In this document: positions 1 to 8,005 of the stretch, in pieces
Layout of the letters: each line of letters begins with the position of its first letter
How positions within the stretch are numbered: the first letter of the stretch is position 1
Assembly (NCBI RefSeq): GCF_040276085.1
Contig: NZ_JBELOK010000004.1
Span: 251,639-315,638, forward strand
Length of the DNA stretch: 64,000 nt
Direction: 5' to 3'
Source of the DNA: Castellaniella sp040276085
GTDB lineage: Bacteria; Pseudomonadota; Gammaproteobacteria; Burkholderiales; Burkholderiaceae_B
Notes under the pieces: generated by a model
Databases searched by the model: none
What the model was told of the DNA's origin: nothing
Seen by the model: the letters and a program-made list of their open reading frames with translations, nothing else
Translations under genes and position numbers: made by a program

Positions 1-1
1 T

Positions 2-1663
2 GCCCGCAGCCTGGATGGCGTGATCTCCGGCGAGCACGGGATCGGGCTGACCAAGTTTGAATTCCTGAGCGACGAAGAACTGGCGCCATTTCAGCAGTAC
101 AAGCAAACGGTTGATCCCGATGGTCACTTCAATGCCGGTAAGCTGATGCCGGGGGCGGATCTTTCCCGAGCCTGGACACCCAGCTTCAATTTGCTGGGTT
201 ATGAGTCCCTGATCATGCAGCGCAGCGAAATTGGCGCAATTTCCAACGCCATCAAGGATTGCCTGCGCTGCGGAAAATGCAAGCCGGTGTGTGCTACCCA
301 CGTGCCCCGGGCCAATTTGCTGTATTCGCCTCGCAACAAGATCCTGGCCACCTCCCTGCTGATCGAAGCTTTTCTCTACGAAGAACAAACCCGACGCGGT
401 GTCAGCCTGCGGCACTGGGAAGAATTCGAGGACGTGGGCGATCACTGCACCCTATGCCACAAGTGCTACAACCCCTGCCCTGTGGATATTGATTTTGGCG
501 ATGTCTCGATGGAGATGCGTGCACTGCTGCGTCGCATGGGACAAAAATCGTTTAACCCGGGCACGGCGGCCTCGATGTTTTTCCTCAATGCCAAAGATCC
601 CCGGGTGATCAAGGCAACACGCACAGCCATGATCGATCTGGGCTACAAGGCCCAGCGCCTGGCTCACGATCTTCTGGCACCTATCGCCAAAAAGCAAACC
701 CGTCAGCCACCCGCCACCGTGGGCAAGGCACCGGTGCGCGAGCAGGTGATCCACTTCATCAACAAAAAAATGCCTGGCGGTCTGCCGAAACAGACCGCCC
801 GCAAATTGCTGGATATCGAAGATCCCAACATCGTGCCGATCATCCGCAATCCTGCCACCACGGCGTCTGACAGCGAAGCGGTGTTTTATTTCCCGGGCTG
901 CGGCTCGGAGCGTCTGTTTTCACAGGTTGGCCTGGCTACCCAGGCCATGCTGTGGCATGTCAATGTACAAACGGTGCTGCCCCCGGGCTACCTGTGCTGC
1001 GGCTACCCGCAACGCGGCAACGGCCTGGTGGACAAGGAAGCACAGATGGTGACGGACAACCGGGTGCTGTTTCATCGCATGGCCACCACCCTGAACTACC
1101 TGGACATCAAAACCGTGGTGGTGAGCTGTGGTACCTGCTACGACCAGCTGGAGCGCTACGAATTTGAAAAGATTTTTCCGGGTTGCCGGCTGATCGACAT
1201 CCACGAATACCTGCTTGAAAAAGGCGTGGATATCGCGGGGGTCGAGGGCGTGCGCTACATCTACCACGACCCCTGTCACACCCCCATGAAGCAGCAAGAT
1301 CCCATGAAAACCGTGAAATCGCTGCTGGGAGAATCAAACGCCATCAAGACGGATCGCTGCTGTGGCGAATCCGGCACGTTGGCCGTATCGCGGCCCGATA
1401 TCTCGACCCAGATCCGGTTTCGCAAACAGGAAGAGCTGGCCAAAAATACGGCAGCCATCCGTGCCGACGGCTTTGAAGGCGAGGTGAAGATGGTGACGTC
1501 CTGCCCCTCGTGCCTGCAAGGGCTGGCACGCTACGAACAAGACACGGGCCTGTCTGCCGACTACATCGTGGTAGAAATGGCCAAGCACCTGCTGGGCGAA
1601 AACTGGATGCCGGATTACGTTAAAGCAGCCAATACCGGAGGAATCGAGCGGGTGCTGGTGTAA
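2..1663 (+). CDS. FAD-linked oxidase / Fe-S oxidoreductase, C-terminal part (5' end outside window)
   Basis: The reading frame is open from base 2, so the gene begins upstream. The first visible residues contain SGEHGIG, the C-terminal signature of FAD-linked oxidases of the D-lactate dehydrogenase/glycolate oxidase type. Counting from the GTG at 20, a ferredoxin-like segment follows with two Cys clusters (CLRCGKCKPVC, Cys 81-91; CTLCHKCYNPC, Cys 143-153) expected to hold two 4Fe-4S centres. The C-terminal half has two CCG-type motifs (LCCGYPQ and RCCGESG) seen in heterodisulfide-reductase-like subunits. So this is one polypeptide joining flavin and Fe-S modules, probably a membrane-linked hydroxyacid dehydrogenase. 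The substrate cannot be told from this part. It converges on apt, 13 bp away. Confidence 0.8.
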   Translation, partial: ARSLDGVISGEHGIGLTKFEFLSDEELAPFQQYKQTVDPDGHFNAGKLMPGADLSRAWTPSFNLLGYESLIMQRSEIGAISNAIKDCLRCGKCKPVCATHVPRANLLYSPRNKILATSLLIEAFLYEEQTRRGVSLRHWEEFEDVGDHCTLCHKCYNPCPVDIDFGDVSMEMRALLRRMGQKSFNPGTAASMFFLNAKDPRVIKATRTAMIDLGYKAQRLAHDLLAPIAKKQTRQPPATVGKAPVREQVIHFINKKMPGGLPKQTARKLLDIEDPNIVPIIRNPATTASDSEAVFYFPGCGSERLFSQVGLATQAMLWHVNVQTVLPPGYLCCGYPQRGNGLVDKEAQMVTDNRVLFHRMATTLNYLDIKTVVVSCGTCYDQLERYEFEKIFPGCRLIDIHEYLLEKGVDIAGVEGVRYIYHDPCHTPMKQQDPMKTVKSLLGESNAIKTDRCCGESGTLAVSRPDISTQIRFRKQEELAKNTAAIRADGFEGEVKMVTSCPSCLQGLARYEQDTGLSADYIVVEMAKHLLGENWMPDYVKAANTGGIERVLV

Positions 1664-1676
1664 GGTCTGGCGGCGA

Positions 1677-2231
1677 TCAGTTCTCTGGGCCGGTTTCGAA
1701 TTCGCACACCGTATATACCGGCAACCCAGAGTCTTTAACTGCCTTGGAGCCGCCTAAATCGGGCAAATCGATAATGGCGGCTGCCTCGGCCACATTGGCC
1801 CCGAGGCGCTGCAACAGCCGCGTGGCAGCCATCATGGTGCCGCCTGTGGCGATGAGATCATCAATCAGCAGTACCCGCTGGCCCGGGCGCACAGAATCGG
1901 TGTGCATCTCTACGGTGGCATTGCCGTATTCCAGTGCGTATTGCTCGGCCACCGTGCGAAACGGCAACTTGCCCTGCTTGCGCACCGGCACAAACCCAAG
2001 GTTAAGCTCGTAGGCCAGCACCGACCCGACAATAAAGCCACGCGCATCGATCCCTGCCACGAGATCCAGGCGCTGGCGCATATAGCGATATACAAAAAGG
2101 TCGATCAGTACCCGGAAAGATCGGGGGTCTTGCAGTACAGGGGTAATATCGCGAAACTGCACGCCGGGCTTGGGCCAGTCGGGTACGGTGCGGATCGTGT
2201 CGCGGATGTACTGGGCCGGATCAGTTTGCAT
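1677..2231 (-). CDS. apt: Adenine phosphoribosyltransferase
   Basis: The 184-aa product salvages adenine with PRPP to make AMP in the cytoplasm. The type I phosphoribosyltransferase PRPP loop is plain (VLLIDDLIATGGTM, near residue 125). The N-terminal PDWPKPGVQFRDITP stretch and the length are typical of Apt. The gene is read divergently from kdsD across about 160 bp and converges on the preceding oxidoreductase gene. Nothing in the neighbourhood suggests a specialised role; it looks like an isolated housekeeping gene. Confidence 0.95.
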   Translation of the reverse strand: MQTDPAQYIRDTIRTVPDWPKPGVQFRDITPVLQDPRSFRVLIDLFVYRYMRQRLDLVAGIDARGFIVGSVLAYELNLGFVPVRKQGKLPFRTVAEQYALEYGNATVEMHTDSVRPGQRVLLIDDLIATGGTMMAATRLLQRLGANVAEAAAIIDLPDLGGSKAVKDSGLPVYTVCEFETGPEN

Positions 2232-2382
2232 GACATCATCCTGTGGAAAAAATCTGGGCGGGCACAGTGTAGCCCACAGAGCGGGGCCTGAACCAATCGG
2301 TTTTTTGACCCCCCGCCGGGTGCCAAAGCGCCCTCTGGCAGTATCCCATCGTCTAGTGCAGACGAATAGCCGCCAGGCACAG

Positions 2383-2388
2383 TAAAAT
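2383..2388 (+). promoter_or_regulatory. Candidate -10 element of the kdsD promoter
   Basis: TAAAAT lies exactly 6 nt before the kdsD ATG, so transcription would begin at or next to the start codon. No Shine-Dalgarno sequence precedes the ATG. No good -35 hexamer is obvious, so this is a suggestion only. Confidence 0.35.
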
Positions 2389-2394
2389 CGCCTG

Positions 2395-3384
2395 ATGCAT
2401 ACTCTACCGCAGATGACACCTCAGGCGCTTCGCCTCAGTGCCTCGCGCACCTTCACTACCGAAATCCAGGCGCTGCAGGCCTTGCAAGGGCGCATCGACG
2501 CCTCGTTCGACAACACCGTACAGGCCATTTTGGCCTGCTCCGGGCGTGTCGTGGTTACCGGCATTGGCAAATCCGGCCATATTGCCCGCAAAATTGCGGC
2601 CACTCTGGCGTCCACCGGTACCCCCGCGTTTTTCATGCACGCAGCCGAAGCCATCCATGGCGATCTCGGGATGCTGACAGGCCAGGATATCCTGCTTGCC
2701 ATCTCGTACTCGGGTTCGGCACAAGAGCTCATCACCATTATCTCGGTGGCCAAGCGGATGGGCACGCGCATCATCGCCATCACAGGCCATCCCGATTCCG
2801 AACTCGCCCACAATGCCGACATCGCACTGGATGCAGCGGTCGCACAAGAAGCCTGTCCGCTTAACCTGGCACCCACAGCCAGCACCACAGCGGCTTTGGT
2901 CCTGGGAGACGCCATTGCGGTGGCCTGCCTTGAGGCCCGCGGCTTCAACCAGGAGGATTTCGCCCGCTCGCATCCGGGCGGTGCCCTGGGGCGGCGCTTG
3001 CTTACTTCGGTATCCGACATCATGCGCAGCGGCGCGGCACTGCCCTGCGTCAGCCCCAACACCCTGATTCCCGATGCGCTCACAGAGATGTCTTCCAAGG
3101 GCATGGGCATGACCATCGTGGTCGATCCGGCGCATCATCCAGTGGGGATTTTCACCGACGGCGATTTGCGCCGCATGATTGCCCAGCACGGCGATATCCG
3201 GGCATTGCCCGTGTCCGCAGGCATGAGCCTGCACCCCCGGGCCATCGACGCCCGGGCACCTGCCATCGAAGCGGCCACCATCATGGACGCCAACAAACTC
3301 AACCAGATGCTGGTGCTTGACACCGACGGTCTATTATTGGGAGCCCTGCACATGCACGATCTTCTGGCCGCAAAGGTTATCTGA
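2395..3384 (+). CDS. kdsD: Arabinose-5-phosphate isomerase
   Basis: KdsD interconverts ribulose-5-phosphate and arabinose-5-phosphate, the first step toward Kdo for LPS. The 329-aa protein has an N-terminal SIS sugar-isomerase domain (GIGKSGHIA, SYSGSAQE, HPGGALGRRL) over roughly residues 45-210, then a pair of CBS domains to the end (FTDGDLRRM in the first). Length and layout match KdsD/KpsF. It is the first gene of a Kdo/LPS-transport operon and its stop overlaps the kdsC start by one base. The ATG at 2395 lacks a ribosome binding site and sits 6 nt after a -10-like TAAAAT, so the mRNA may be leaderless. Confidence 0.95.
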   Translation: MHTLPQMTPQALRLSASRTFTTEIQALQALQGRIDASFDNTVQAILACSGRVVVTGIGKSGHIARKIAATLASTGTPAFFMHAAEAIHGDLGMLTGQDILLAISYSGSAQELITIISVAKRMGTRIIAITGHPDSELAHNADIALDAAVAQEACPLNLAPTASTTAALVLGDAIAVACLEARGFNQEDFARSHPGGALGRRLLTSVSDIMRSGAALPCVSPNTLIPDALTEMSSKGMGMTIVVDPAHHPVGIFTDGDLRRMIAQHGDIRALPVSAGMSLHPRAIDARAPAIEAATIMDANKLNQMLVLDTDGLLLGALHMHDLLAAKVI

Positions 3385-3986
3385 TGCACGAACTCCCCGG
3401 TTTCTCTCATCCCACCGAAGCACAAATCCTGGCGCGCATCAGCCCCGAAGTGCGTGAGCGCGCCAAGGCGGTGCGGCTCATGGTGTTCGATGTCGACGGC
3501 GTACTCACCGACGGCAGCCTCTGGTATAGCGAACACGGCGAGGCAGTAAAGCCATTCAATGCCCTCGACGGACATGGCCTGCGCCTGCTGCGCGAACACG
3601 GCATTCGGGTGGCATGGGTGAGCGGGCGCAAAAGTGCCATTACTGCCCGGCGGGCAGCCGAGCTGGGCATCTCGCCCGTGCTGCAAGGTGTCCGCGACAA
3701 GATCGGTACAGTCGAGACCCTCGCACAAGAATCCGGGCTGAGCCTGGACGCCGTGGGATACATGGGCGATGACATCATCGACCTCCCCGTGCTCCAGCGC
3801 GTGGGATTTGCCGTCAGCGTACCCAACGCGCCCTTTTACATCGGCCAGGCCGCCCACTGGGTGTCCGGACAAGCCGGCGGGCATGGCGCGGTGCGCGAAT
3901 GCTGCGACCTCATCCTGGCTGCTCAGGGCCGGCTGGGCGCCTGCTTTACTGCGTCGCTGTCCACACTGGGCGGCGCAATCCAATGA
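3384..3986 (+). CDS. kdsC: 3-deoxy-D-manno-octulosonate 8-phosphate phosphatase
   Basis: KdsC removes phosphate from Kdo-8-phosphate to release Kdo. The 200-aa protein is a HAD-superfamily C0 phosphatase without a cap. Motif I is FDVDGVLTDG with its two catalytic Asp residues, motif II/III appears in WVSGRKSAITARRAAELGI, and motif IV is MGDDIIDLPVL. An N-terminal extension of about 25 residues precedes the core. It starts at the last base of kdsD and its stop overlaps the lptC start (ATGA), so translation is probably coupled. Confidence 0.94.
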   Translation: MHELPGFSHPTEAQILARISPEVRERAKAVRLMVFDVDGVLTDGSLWYSEHGEAVKPFNALDGHGLRLLREHGIRVAWVSGRKSAITARRAAELGISPVLQGVRDKIGTVETLAQESGLSLDAVGYMGDDIIDLPVLQRVGFAVSVPNAPFYIGQAAHWVSGQAGGHGAVRECCDLILAAQGRLGACFTASLSTLGGAIQ

Positions 3987-4600
3987 AAGACCGCTTGCCT
4001 GGTCTGGTTGCAGCATTTTTGCTGGTCCTGCTGGTGTTGGGTACCTGGTGGGCGTCCGATTACGCGATCAATTCCATCCAGGTAGATCCTCCACGGCGGC
4101 TTACCCACGAGCGCGATTCCTGGGCCAACCACTTTGTCATGATCCGCACCAGCCCCCAGGGCTTTGCGATCAACCGTCTCGAAGGTGATGCGATGCAGCA
4201 CTATCCCGACACGGACAGTTATGACATCACCCTGCCGCGAGCCGTGGGCCACCAGCAAGACGCCCCCACCACGATAGGGACGGCCGATATGGGGACACTC
4301 GACCAGCACGGCGACCGCATTGTGCTAAATGGCCACGCAGTGGTCAAGCGCCTGCCAGACGCCAACAACCAACTGCTCGAAGTACACAGCGACCAACTGA
4401 TCATCCAGCCCAACCTGGATCTGGTGCACACCGACCGCCCGGCGCTGGTGATCAATGGCCGCTCGACCCTGCGCGGCCAGGGGATGCGCTACGATAATCG
4501 CACCCGCCAGTTGACGGTCAAGGCCGCCAGCGACGTCAAGATTTCCGGCGAAGACCAAGCTGCACAAAATGCCGGACCAAAAAAGGCTCCAACACCATGA
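3983..4600 (+). CDS. lptC: LPS export ABC transporter periplasmic protein LptC
   Basis: LptC is the bitopic inner-membrane protein that passes LPS from the LptB2FG transporter to LptA. The ATG at 3983 is chosen over an upstream in-frame start because it overlaps the kdsC stop and directly precedes the membrane anchor (about residues 6-24, LVAAFLLVLLVLGTWW). The remaining roughly 180 residues are a periplasmic LptC/DUF1239 beta-jellyroll. The 205-aa length fits the family. The call rests on the membrane anchor plus position between kdsC and lptA, since the sequence itself is weakly conserved. Confidence 0.88.
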   Translation: MKDRLPGLVAAFLLVLLVLGTWWASDYAINSIQVDPPRRLTHERDSWANHFVMIRTSPQGFAINRLEGDAMQHYPDTDSYDITLPRAVGHQQDAPTTIGTADMGTLDQHGDRIVLNGHAVVKRLPDANNQLLEVHSDQLIIQPNLDLVHTDRPALVINGRSTLRGQGMRYDNRTRQLTVKAASDVKISGEDQAAQNAGPKKAPTP

Positions 4601-5181
4601 ACAAACTGTCCCACGCCCTGCTGGCGGCTTCGTTGGCCACCTGCCTCGCCGCCAGTGCTGTGGCGGCGCCTGCTGCCCAAACCCCTGCTCCAGAACCCGA
4701 CACAATCATTTTGTCGGACACCCTGCACTACGATGATGTCACTAAAACCAGTACATTTACCGGCAACGTGGTACTAACCCGCGGCGCCATGACATTGCGC
4801 GCCGACAAACTGGTCACTCACGAAGACAAAGATGGCAACCAGTTTGGTACGGCCACAGCAGCCCCCGGCAAACTGGTTAATGTCCGGCAAGAAAATCCCG
4901 AAAAATCAGAAGTCCTCATCGGCACCGGCCAACAGGCCGATTACGTGGGTCAGTCGGGCGACATCACACTCACAGGCCAAGCCACCGTTATTCGCCAGAT
5001 CTGCGGAGAGACCTTTGACAGCGTGCGTGGTGCCCGGATTGTTTACCACGATAAATCCGGCACCTACGAAGCCTTTGGCGGCAAAAACTCCGCCGCCGCA
5101 GGAGGGCGTGTCCGCTCTCTGGCACAACCGCAATCCAAAATTGATCAAGCCATTGCCAAGTGCCGTGCAAAGCGTTCATAA
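4597..5181 (+). CDS. lptA: LPS transport periplasmic protein LptA
   Basis: LptA forms the periplasmic bridge that carries LPS between LptC and the outer-membrane LptD. The 194-aa precursor begins with a clear Sec signal peptide (to about residue 25, ending AVAA/PAAQ). The mature part has the OstA/LptA fold pattern: LHYDDVTKTSTFTGNVVLTRG near residue 47 and a matching repeat around ADYVGQSGDITLTGQATV. Its ATG overlaps the lptC stop (ATGA) and lptB follows 10 nt after it. Confidence 0.93.
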   Translation: MNKLSHALLAASLATCLAASAVAAPAAQTPAPEPDTIILSDTLHYDDVTKTSTFTGNVVLTRGAMTLRADKLVTHEDKDGNQFGTATAAPGKLVNVRQENPEKSEVLIGTGQQADYVGQSGDITLTGQATVIRQICGETFDSVRGARIVYHDKSGTYEAFGGKNSAAAGGRVRSLAQPQSKIDQAIAKCRAKRS

Positions 5182-5191
5182 GCAGTCACCC

Positions 5192-5983
5192 ATGCCCACC
5201 ACTTCCACCGGTTCTTCCAGCTCTTCTGATAGCACCCGCGACAGCGGCAGCCTGCAGGCCATTGGCCTGGGCAAAACCTTTGGCCGCCGGACGGTGGTGC
5301 AAGATGTCTCGCTGTCGGTCGACAGCGGCGAAGTAGTGGGATTGCTGGGGCCTAATGGCGCCGGCAAAACCACCAGCTTTTACATGATTGTGGGGCTGAT
5401 TCCAGCCGATACCGGGCGCATCATCATCGATCAGCACGATGTCACGGGTGTCCCCATGCACCAGAGGGCGCGCCTGGGGCTGTCGTATCTGCCACAAGAT
5501 GCGTCTGTGTTTCGCCGCCTGACGGTCGAACAAAACATCCGTGCGGTGCTTGAGCTGCAACGCGACGAACACGGCCATAGTTTGTCGGCTCACCAGCTTG
5601 AAGAGCGCCTCGAATCGCTTATCGATGAGCTGCAAATCGAGCACATCCGGCGCAACATGGCATTGTCGCTTTCGGGGGGGGAGCGCCGACGCGTCGAGAT
5701 TGCCCGGGCACTGGCTACCCACCCACGGTTTATCTTGCTGGACGAGCCCTTTGCCGGGGTCGACCCCATCGCCGTGATCGAAATCCAGCGCATCGTGCAG
5801 TTTTTGCGGGGACGCAATATCGGGGTGCTGATTACCGACCACAACGTGCGCGAAACCCTGGGCATCTGCGACCGTGCCTACATCATCAGCGAAGGCAAGG
5901 TACTTACCAGCGGTCATCCGGCAGAAATCGTTGATAACGAAGCCGTGCGCCAAGTGTATCTGGGCAAGAACTTCCGGATGTAG
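5192..5983 (+). CDS. lptB: LPS export ABC transporter ATP-binding protein LptB
   Basis: LptB is the cytoplasmic ATPase that powers LPS extraction from the inner membrane with LptF/LptG, which are not in this window. The 263-aa protein shows Walker A GPNGAGKTT (residues 53-61), the signature LSGGERRRVEIARAL and Walker B FILLDEPFAGVDP, the last typical of LptB. The first 20 or so residues are Ser/Thr-rich and form an unusual extension before the ABC core. The frame is open much further upstream, but ATG 5192 gives the family length and follows lptA directly. rpoN, which often comes next, is absent here. Confidence 0.93.
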   Translation: MPTTSTGSSSSSDSTRDSGSLQAIGLGKTFGRRTVVQDVSLSVDSGEVVGLLGPNGAGKTTSFYMIVGLIPADTGRIIIDQHDVTGVPMHQRARLGLSYLPQDASVFRRLTVEQNIRAVLELQRDEHGHSLSAHQLEERLESLIDELQIEHIRRNMALSLSGGERRRVEIARALATHPRFILLDEPFAGVDPIAVIEIQRIVQFLRGRNIGVLITDHNVRETLGICDRAYIISEGKVLTSGHPAEIVDNEAVRQVYLGKNFRM

Positions 5984-6048
5984 CCAGTCAACTGATTAGC
6001 CCATCAAATGATCAGCCAATCCAACTATCTTACCCTTTTTCACCCCCC

Positions 6049-6076
6049 TTGCTGTATCGGTCGCACCCGGTACACT
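6049..6076 (+). promoter_or_regulatory. Candidate sigma-70-type promoter for hpf
   Basis: TTGCTG (6049-6054) and TACACT (6071-6076) are separated by 16 bp, in the 187-bp gap between lptB and hpf. A start near 6083 would give a leader of about 90 nt. That leader contains two AAGGAG sequences, one at 6100-6105 and one directly before the hpf ATG. This is a consensus match only. Confidence 0.35.
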
Positions 6077-6170
6077 GGACCCATCCACCCACTTATCACA
6101 AGGAGCCTTAACTACGTAAATCCCGGTTCACCCAGAACCACCCCTGTTTTTTCCGTAAGGAGTCTGCACT

Positions 6171-6497
6171 ATGAGCCTGACAATCACCGGCCGTCATCTG
6201 GAAATCACCCCCGCAATCCGTGAATACGTTCACACCAAGACAGCCCGCGTCCTGCGGCATTTCGATCAGGTTATCGATACCCAGGTCATGCTCTCCATCG
6301 AGCCGCTCAAGCACACCGCAGAAATCACCATGCGCCTGCGTGGCAAAGACTTGCACTGCGAAGCCTCGGATGACAATCTGTACGCCGCCATCGATCTCCT
6401 CATCGACAAGATAGACCGGCAGGTCATCAAGTACAAATCCAAGGCTCAAACCTACACGCATGAACCACCAAAGCGGCAAGAGATCCTCGCTGAGTAA
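6171..6497 (+). CDS. hpf: Ribosome hibernation promoting factor, short form
   Basis: HPF binds in the 30S mRNA/tRNA channel and promotes 100S ribosome dimers in slow or stationary growth. The 108-aa protein begins MSLTITGRHLEITPAIREYV, the usual start of the S30AE/YfiA domain, and lacks the C-terminal dimerisation domain of long HPF. A strong AAGGAG site precedes the ATG. Position just upstream of ptsN matches the usual rpoN-linked cluster, but rpoN itself is missing. Two tandem hairpins downstream separate it from ptsN. Confidence 0.94.
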   Translation: MSLTITGRHLEITPAIREYVHTKTARVLRHFDQVIDTQVMLSIEPLKHTAEITMRLRGKDLHCEASDDNLYAAIDLLIDKIDRQVIKYKSKAQTYTHEPPKRQEILAE

Positions 6498-6510
6498 GCA
6501 CTTGCCCGCA

Positions 6511-6565
6511 CTGGCCTAGCCTGGCCAGCCTCACTCATGGCCTCGCTGCACTGCTTCGAGGCCAT
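6511..6565 (+). terminator. Two tandem hairpins between hpf and ptsN (probable terminator region)
   Basis: The first inverted repeat is CTGGCC (6511-6516) with GGCCAG (6523-6528). The second is a perfect 9-bp stem, ATGGCCTCG (6537-6545) with CGAGGCCAT (6557-6565). The second is followed by only a moderately T-rich stretch, so termination may be partial. The pair lies just before the ptsN -10 element, consistent with separate transcription units. Confidence 0.5.
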
Positions 6566-6582
6566 GTTGCTGTTTGCGCCCC

Positions 6583-6588
6583 TATAAT
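6583..6588 (+). promoter_or_regulatory. Consensus -10 element of ptsN; likely leaderless transcript
   Basis: A perfect TATAAT ends 6 nt before the ptsN ATG at 6595, which places the expected transcription start at the start codon. No ribosome binding site precedes the ATG. The -35 region is poor. Confidence 0.45.
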
Positions 6589-6594
6589 GTTGTC

Positions 6595-7092
6595 ATGAAC
6601 CTCAGCTCCCGTATCCTGCCACCCGGCAATATCGTCCTGGATCTGGCGGCCACCAGCAAAAAACGCGCCTTCGAGCACGCCGGCCTGCTGTTTGAAAACA
6701 ACCAGGGTGTTGCCCGCATGTCTGTTTTTCACAGCCTGCTGGCGCGTGAAAGGCTGGGCTCTACCGCCCTGGGCCACGATGTTGCCATTCCGCATGGCCG
6801 TCTGAAAGACCTCCGCGAACCCCATGCCGCGTTCATCCGTCTCTCAGAGCCCATCCGCTTCGACGCCAACGACGGGCGTACCGCCCGGCTGCTGTTTTTT
6901 CTGTTGATGCCCGAAGCAGCCACCCAAACCCACCTCGATCTTCTGGCCGGTATCGCCCGGCTGCTTTCCGACACGCAGATCCGTCATACCCTGACGCACT
7001 CTGAAAGCCCCGAAGAAATCCACCAGTTGATCCTCAACGGCTCACTTGCCCGGCCCACCGAATATGCTGACCATCCAAGAGCTGATTCGTGA
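6595..7092 (+). CDS. ptsN: PTS-Ntr enzyme IIA (EIIA-Ntr)
   Basis: PtsN is the terminal phospho-acceptor of the nitrogen phosphotransferase system, a regulatory chain affecting potassium, carbon and nitrogen metabolism. The 165-aa protein has the PTS EIIA type-2 fold, with the phosphorylatable His in GHDVAIPHGRL. ATG 6595 is preferred to an in-frame TTG at 6574 because the encoded N-terminus (MNLSSRILPP) matches family starts and a TATAAT precedes it. Its 3' end overlaps hprK by 29 bp, so ptsN, hprK and rapZ are co-transcribed. Confidence 0.92.
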   Translation: MNLSSRILPPGNIVLDLAATSKKRAFEHAGLLFENNQGVARMSVFHSLLARERLGSTALGHDVAIPHGRLKDLREPHAAFIRLSEPIRFDANDGRTARLLFFLLMPEAATQTHLDLLAGIARLLSDTQIRHTLTHSESPEEIHQLILNGSLARPTEYADHPRADS

Positions 7093-8005
7093 CAACGCTG
7101 AGAAAATCAGCTTCACCTGGTTGGCAGGTCAAGATGCTGCCACCGATCACACCATCCCGGATACCCGCGAATCCGCTGCCGATCTCATCGGCCACCTCAA
7201 CCTGATCCACCCGGGACGCATTCAGGTTTTTGGCGCCGAAGAGATCTCGTACTATCAGCGGCTGGATGCCAAAAGGCGTCTGCATCACCTCGACGATCTG
7301 GTGGCCGGCGGCGTACCCGCCATTGTTCTGGCCGGCAACGTCGAGGTTCCCGAGGATCTCCACACGTTTTGCCAGGAACATGCCATCCCGCTGGTCAAAA
7401 CTCCCACAGACGCTGCGCATCTCATTGATCTGCTGCGCGTCTACCTGGGCAAGCGTACGGCCCCAAAAACCACCGTGCATGGTGTGTTCATGGACGTACT
7501 AGGGCTGGGCGTCCTGATTACCGGAGAATCCGGCCTGGGCAAAAGCGAGCTGGCGCTCGAGCTTATCTCCCGCGGCCACGGGCTGGTGGCCGACGACGCG
7601 GTCGAGCTCTCGCGCACCGCGCCCAATTTTGTCGAGGGCCAATGTCCCTCGTTGCTGCAAAATCTGCTTGAGGTTCGCGGTCTGGGCCTGCTGGACATCC
7701 GCACCATTTTTGGCGAAACCTCGGTACGCCGAAAAATGAAAATCAAGTTGATTGTGCATCTGGTGCGCATGACGCCTGACCACTTCGAGCGCCTGCCCAT
7801 GCAGGACGAATACCAGGATATCCTGGGCATTCCGATCCGGCGCGTCATGCTGCAGGTGGCAGCCGGCCGCAACCTGGCCGTGCTGGTCGAGGCTGCTGTA
7901 CGCAACACCATCCTGACACTGCGCGGCATCGACACCATGGGCGACTTCATCGAGCGCCAGGCATTGGCCATCATGGAGAGCACTCAGGAGAAGCGTCCGT
8001 GCTGA
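7064..8005 (+). CDS. hprK: HPr kinase/phosphorylase
   Basis: HprK phosphorylates and dephosphorylates HPr on a serine and tunes the PTS regulatory chain. The 313-aa protein has an N-terminal HprK domain and a C-terminal kinase domain with Walker A GESGLGKS (residues 154-161) and the family signature EVRGLGLLDIRTIFGE. ATG 7064 is chosen inside the end of ptsN; an upstream TTG at 7046 is possible but adds only six residues. Betaproteobacteria use HprK with PtsN rather than for classical sugar catabolite repression. It ends by overlapping rapZ. Confidence 0.94.
   Translation: MLTIQELIRDNAEKISFTWLAGQDAATDHTIPDTRESAADLIGHLNLIHPGRIQVFGAEEISYYQRLDAKRRLHHLDDLVAGGVPAIVLAGNVEVPEDLHTFCQEHAIPLVKTPTDAAHLIDLLRVYLGKRTAPKTTVHGVFMDVLGLGVLITGESGLGKSELALELISRGHGLVADDAVELSRTAPNFVEGQCPSLLQNLLEVRGLGLLDIRTIFGETSVRRKMKIKLIVHLVRMTPDHFERLPMQDEYQDILGIPIRRVMLQVAAGRNLAVLVEAAVRNTILTLRGIDTMGDFIERQALAIMESTQEKRPC

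Noticed and set aside
2404..3234. A 276-codon minus-strand frame within kdsD
   Set aside because: It is Cys/Gly/His-rich, has no recognisable motif, and kdsD is intact on the other strand.
3135..4016. A 293-codon minus-strand frame across kdsD, kdsC and lptC
   Set aside because: It crosses three tightly coupled plus-strand genes and shows no family features.
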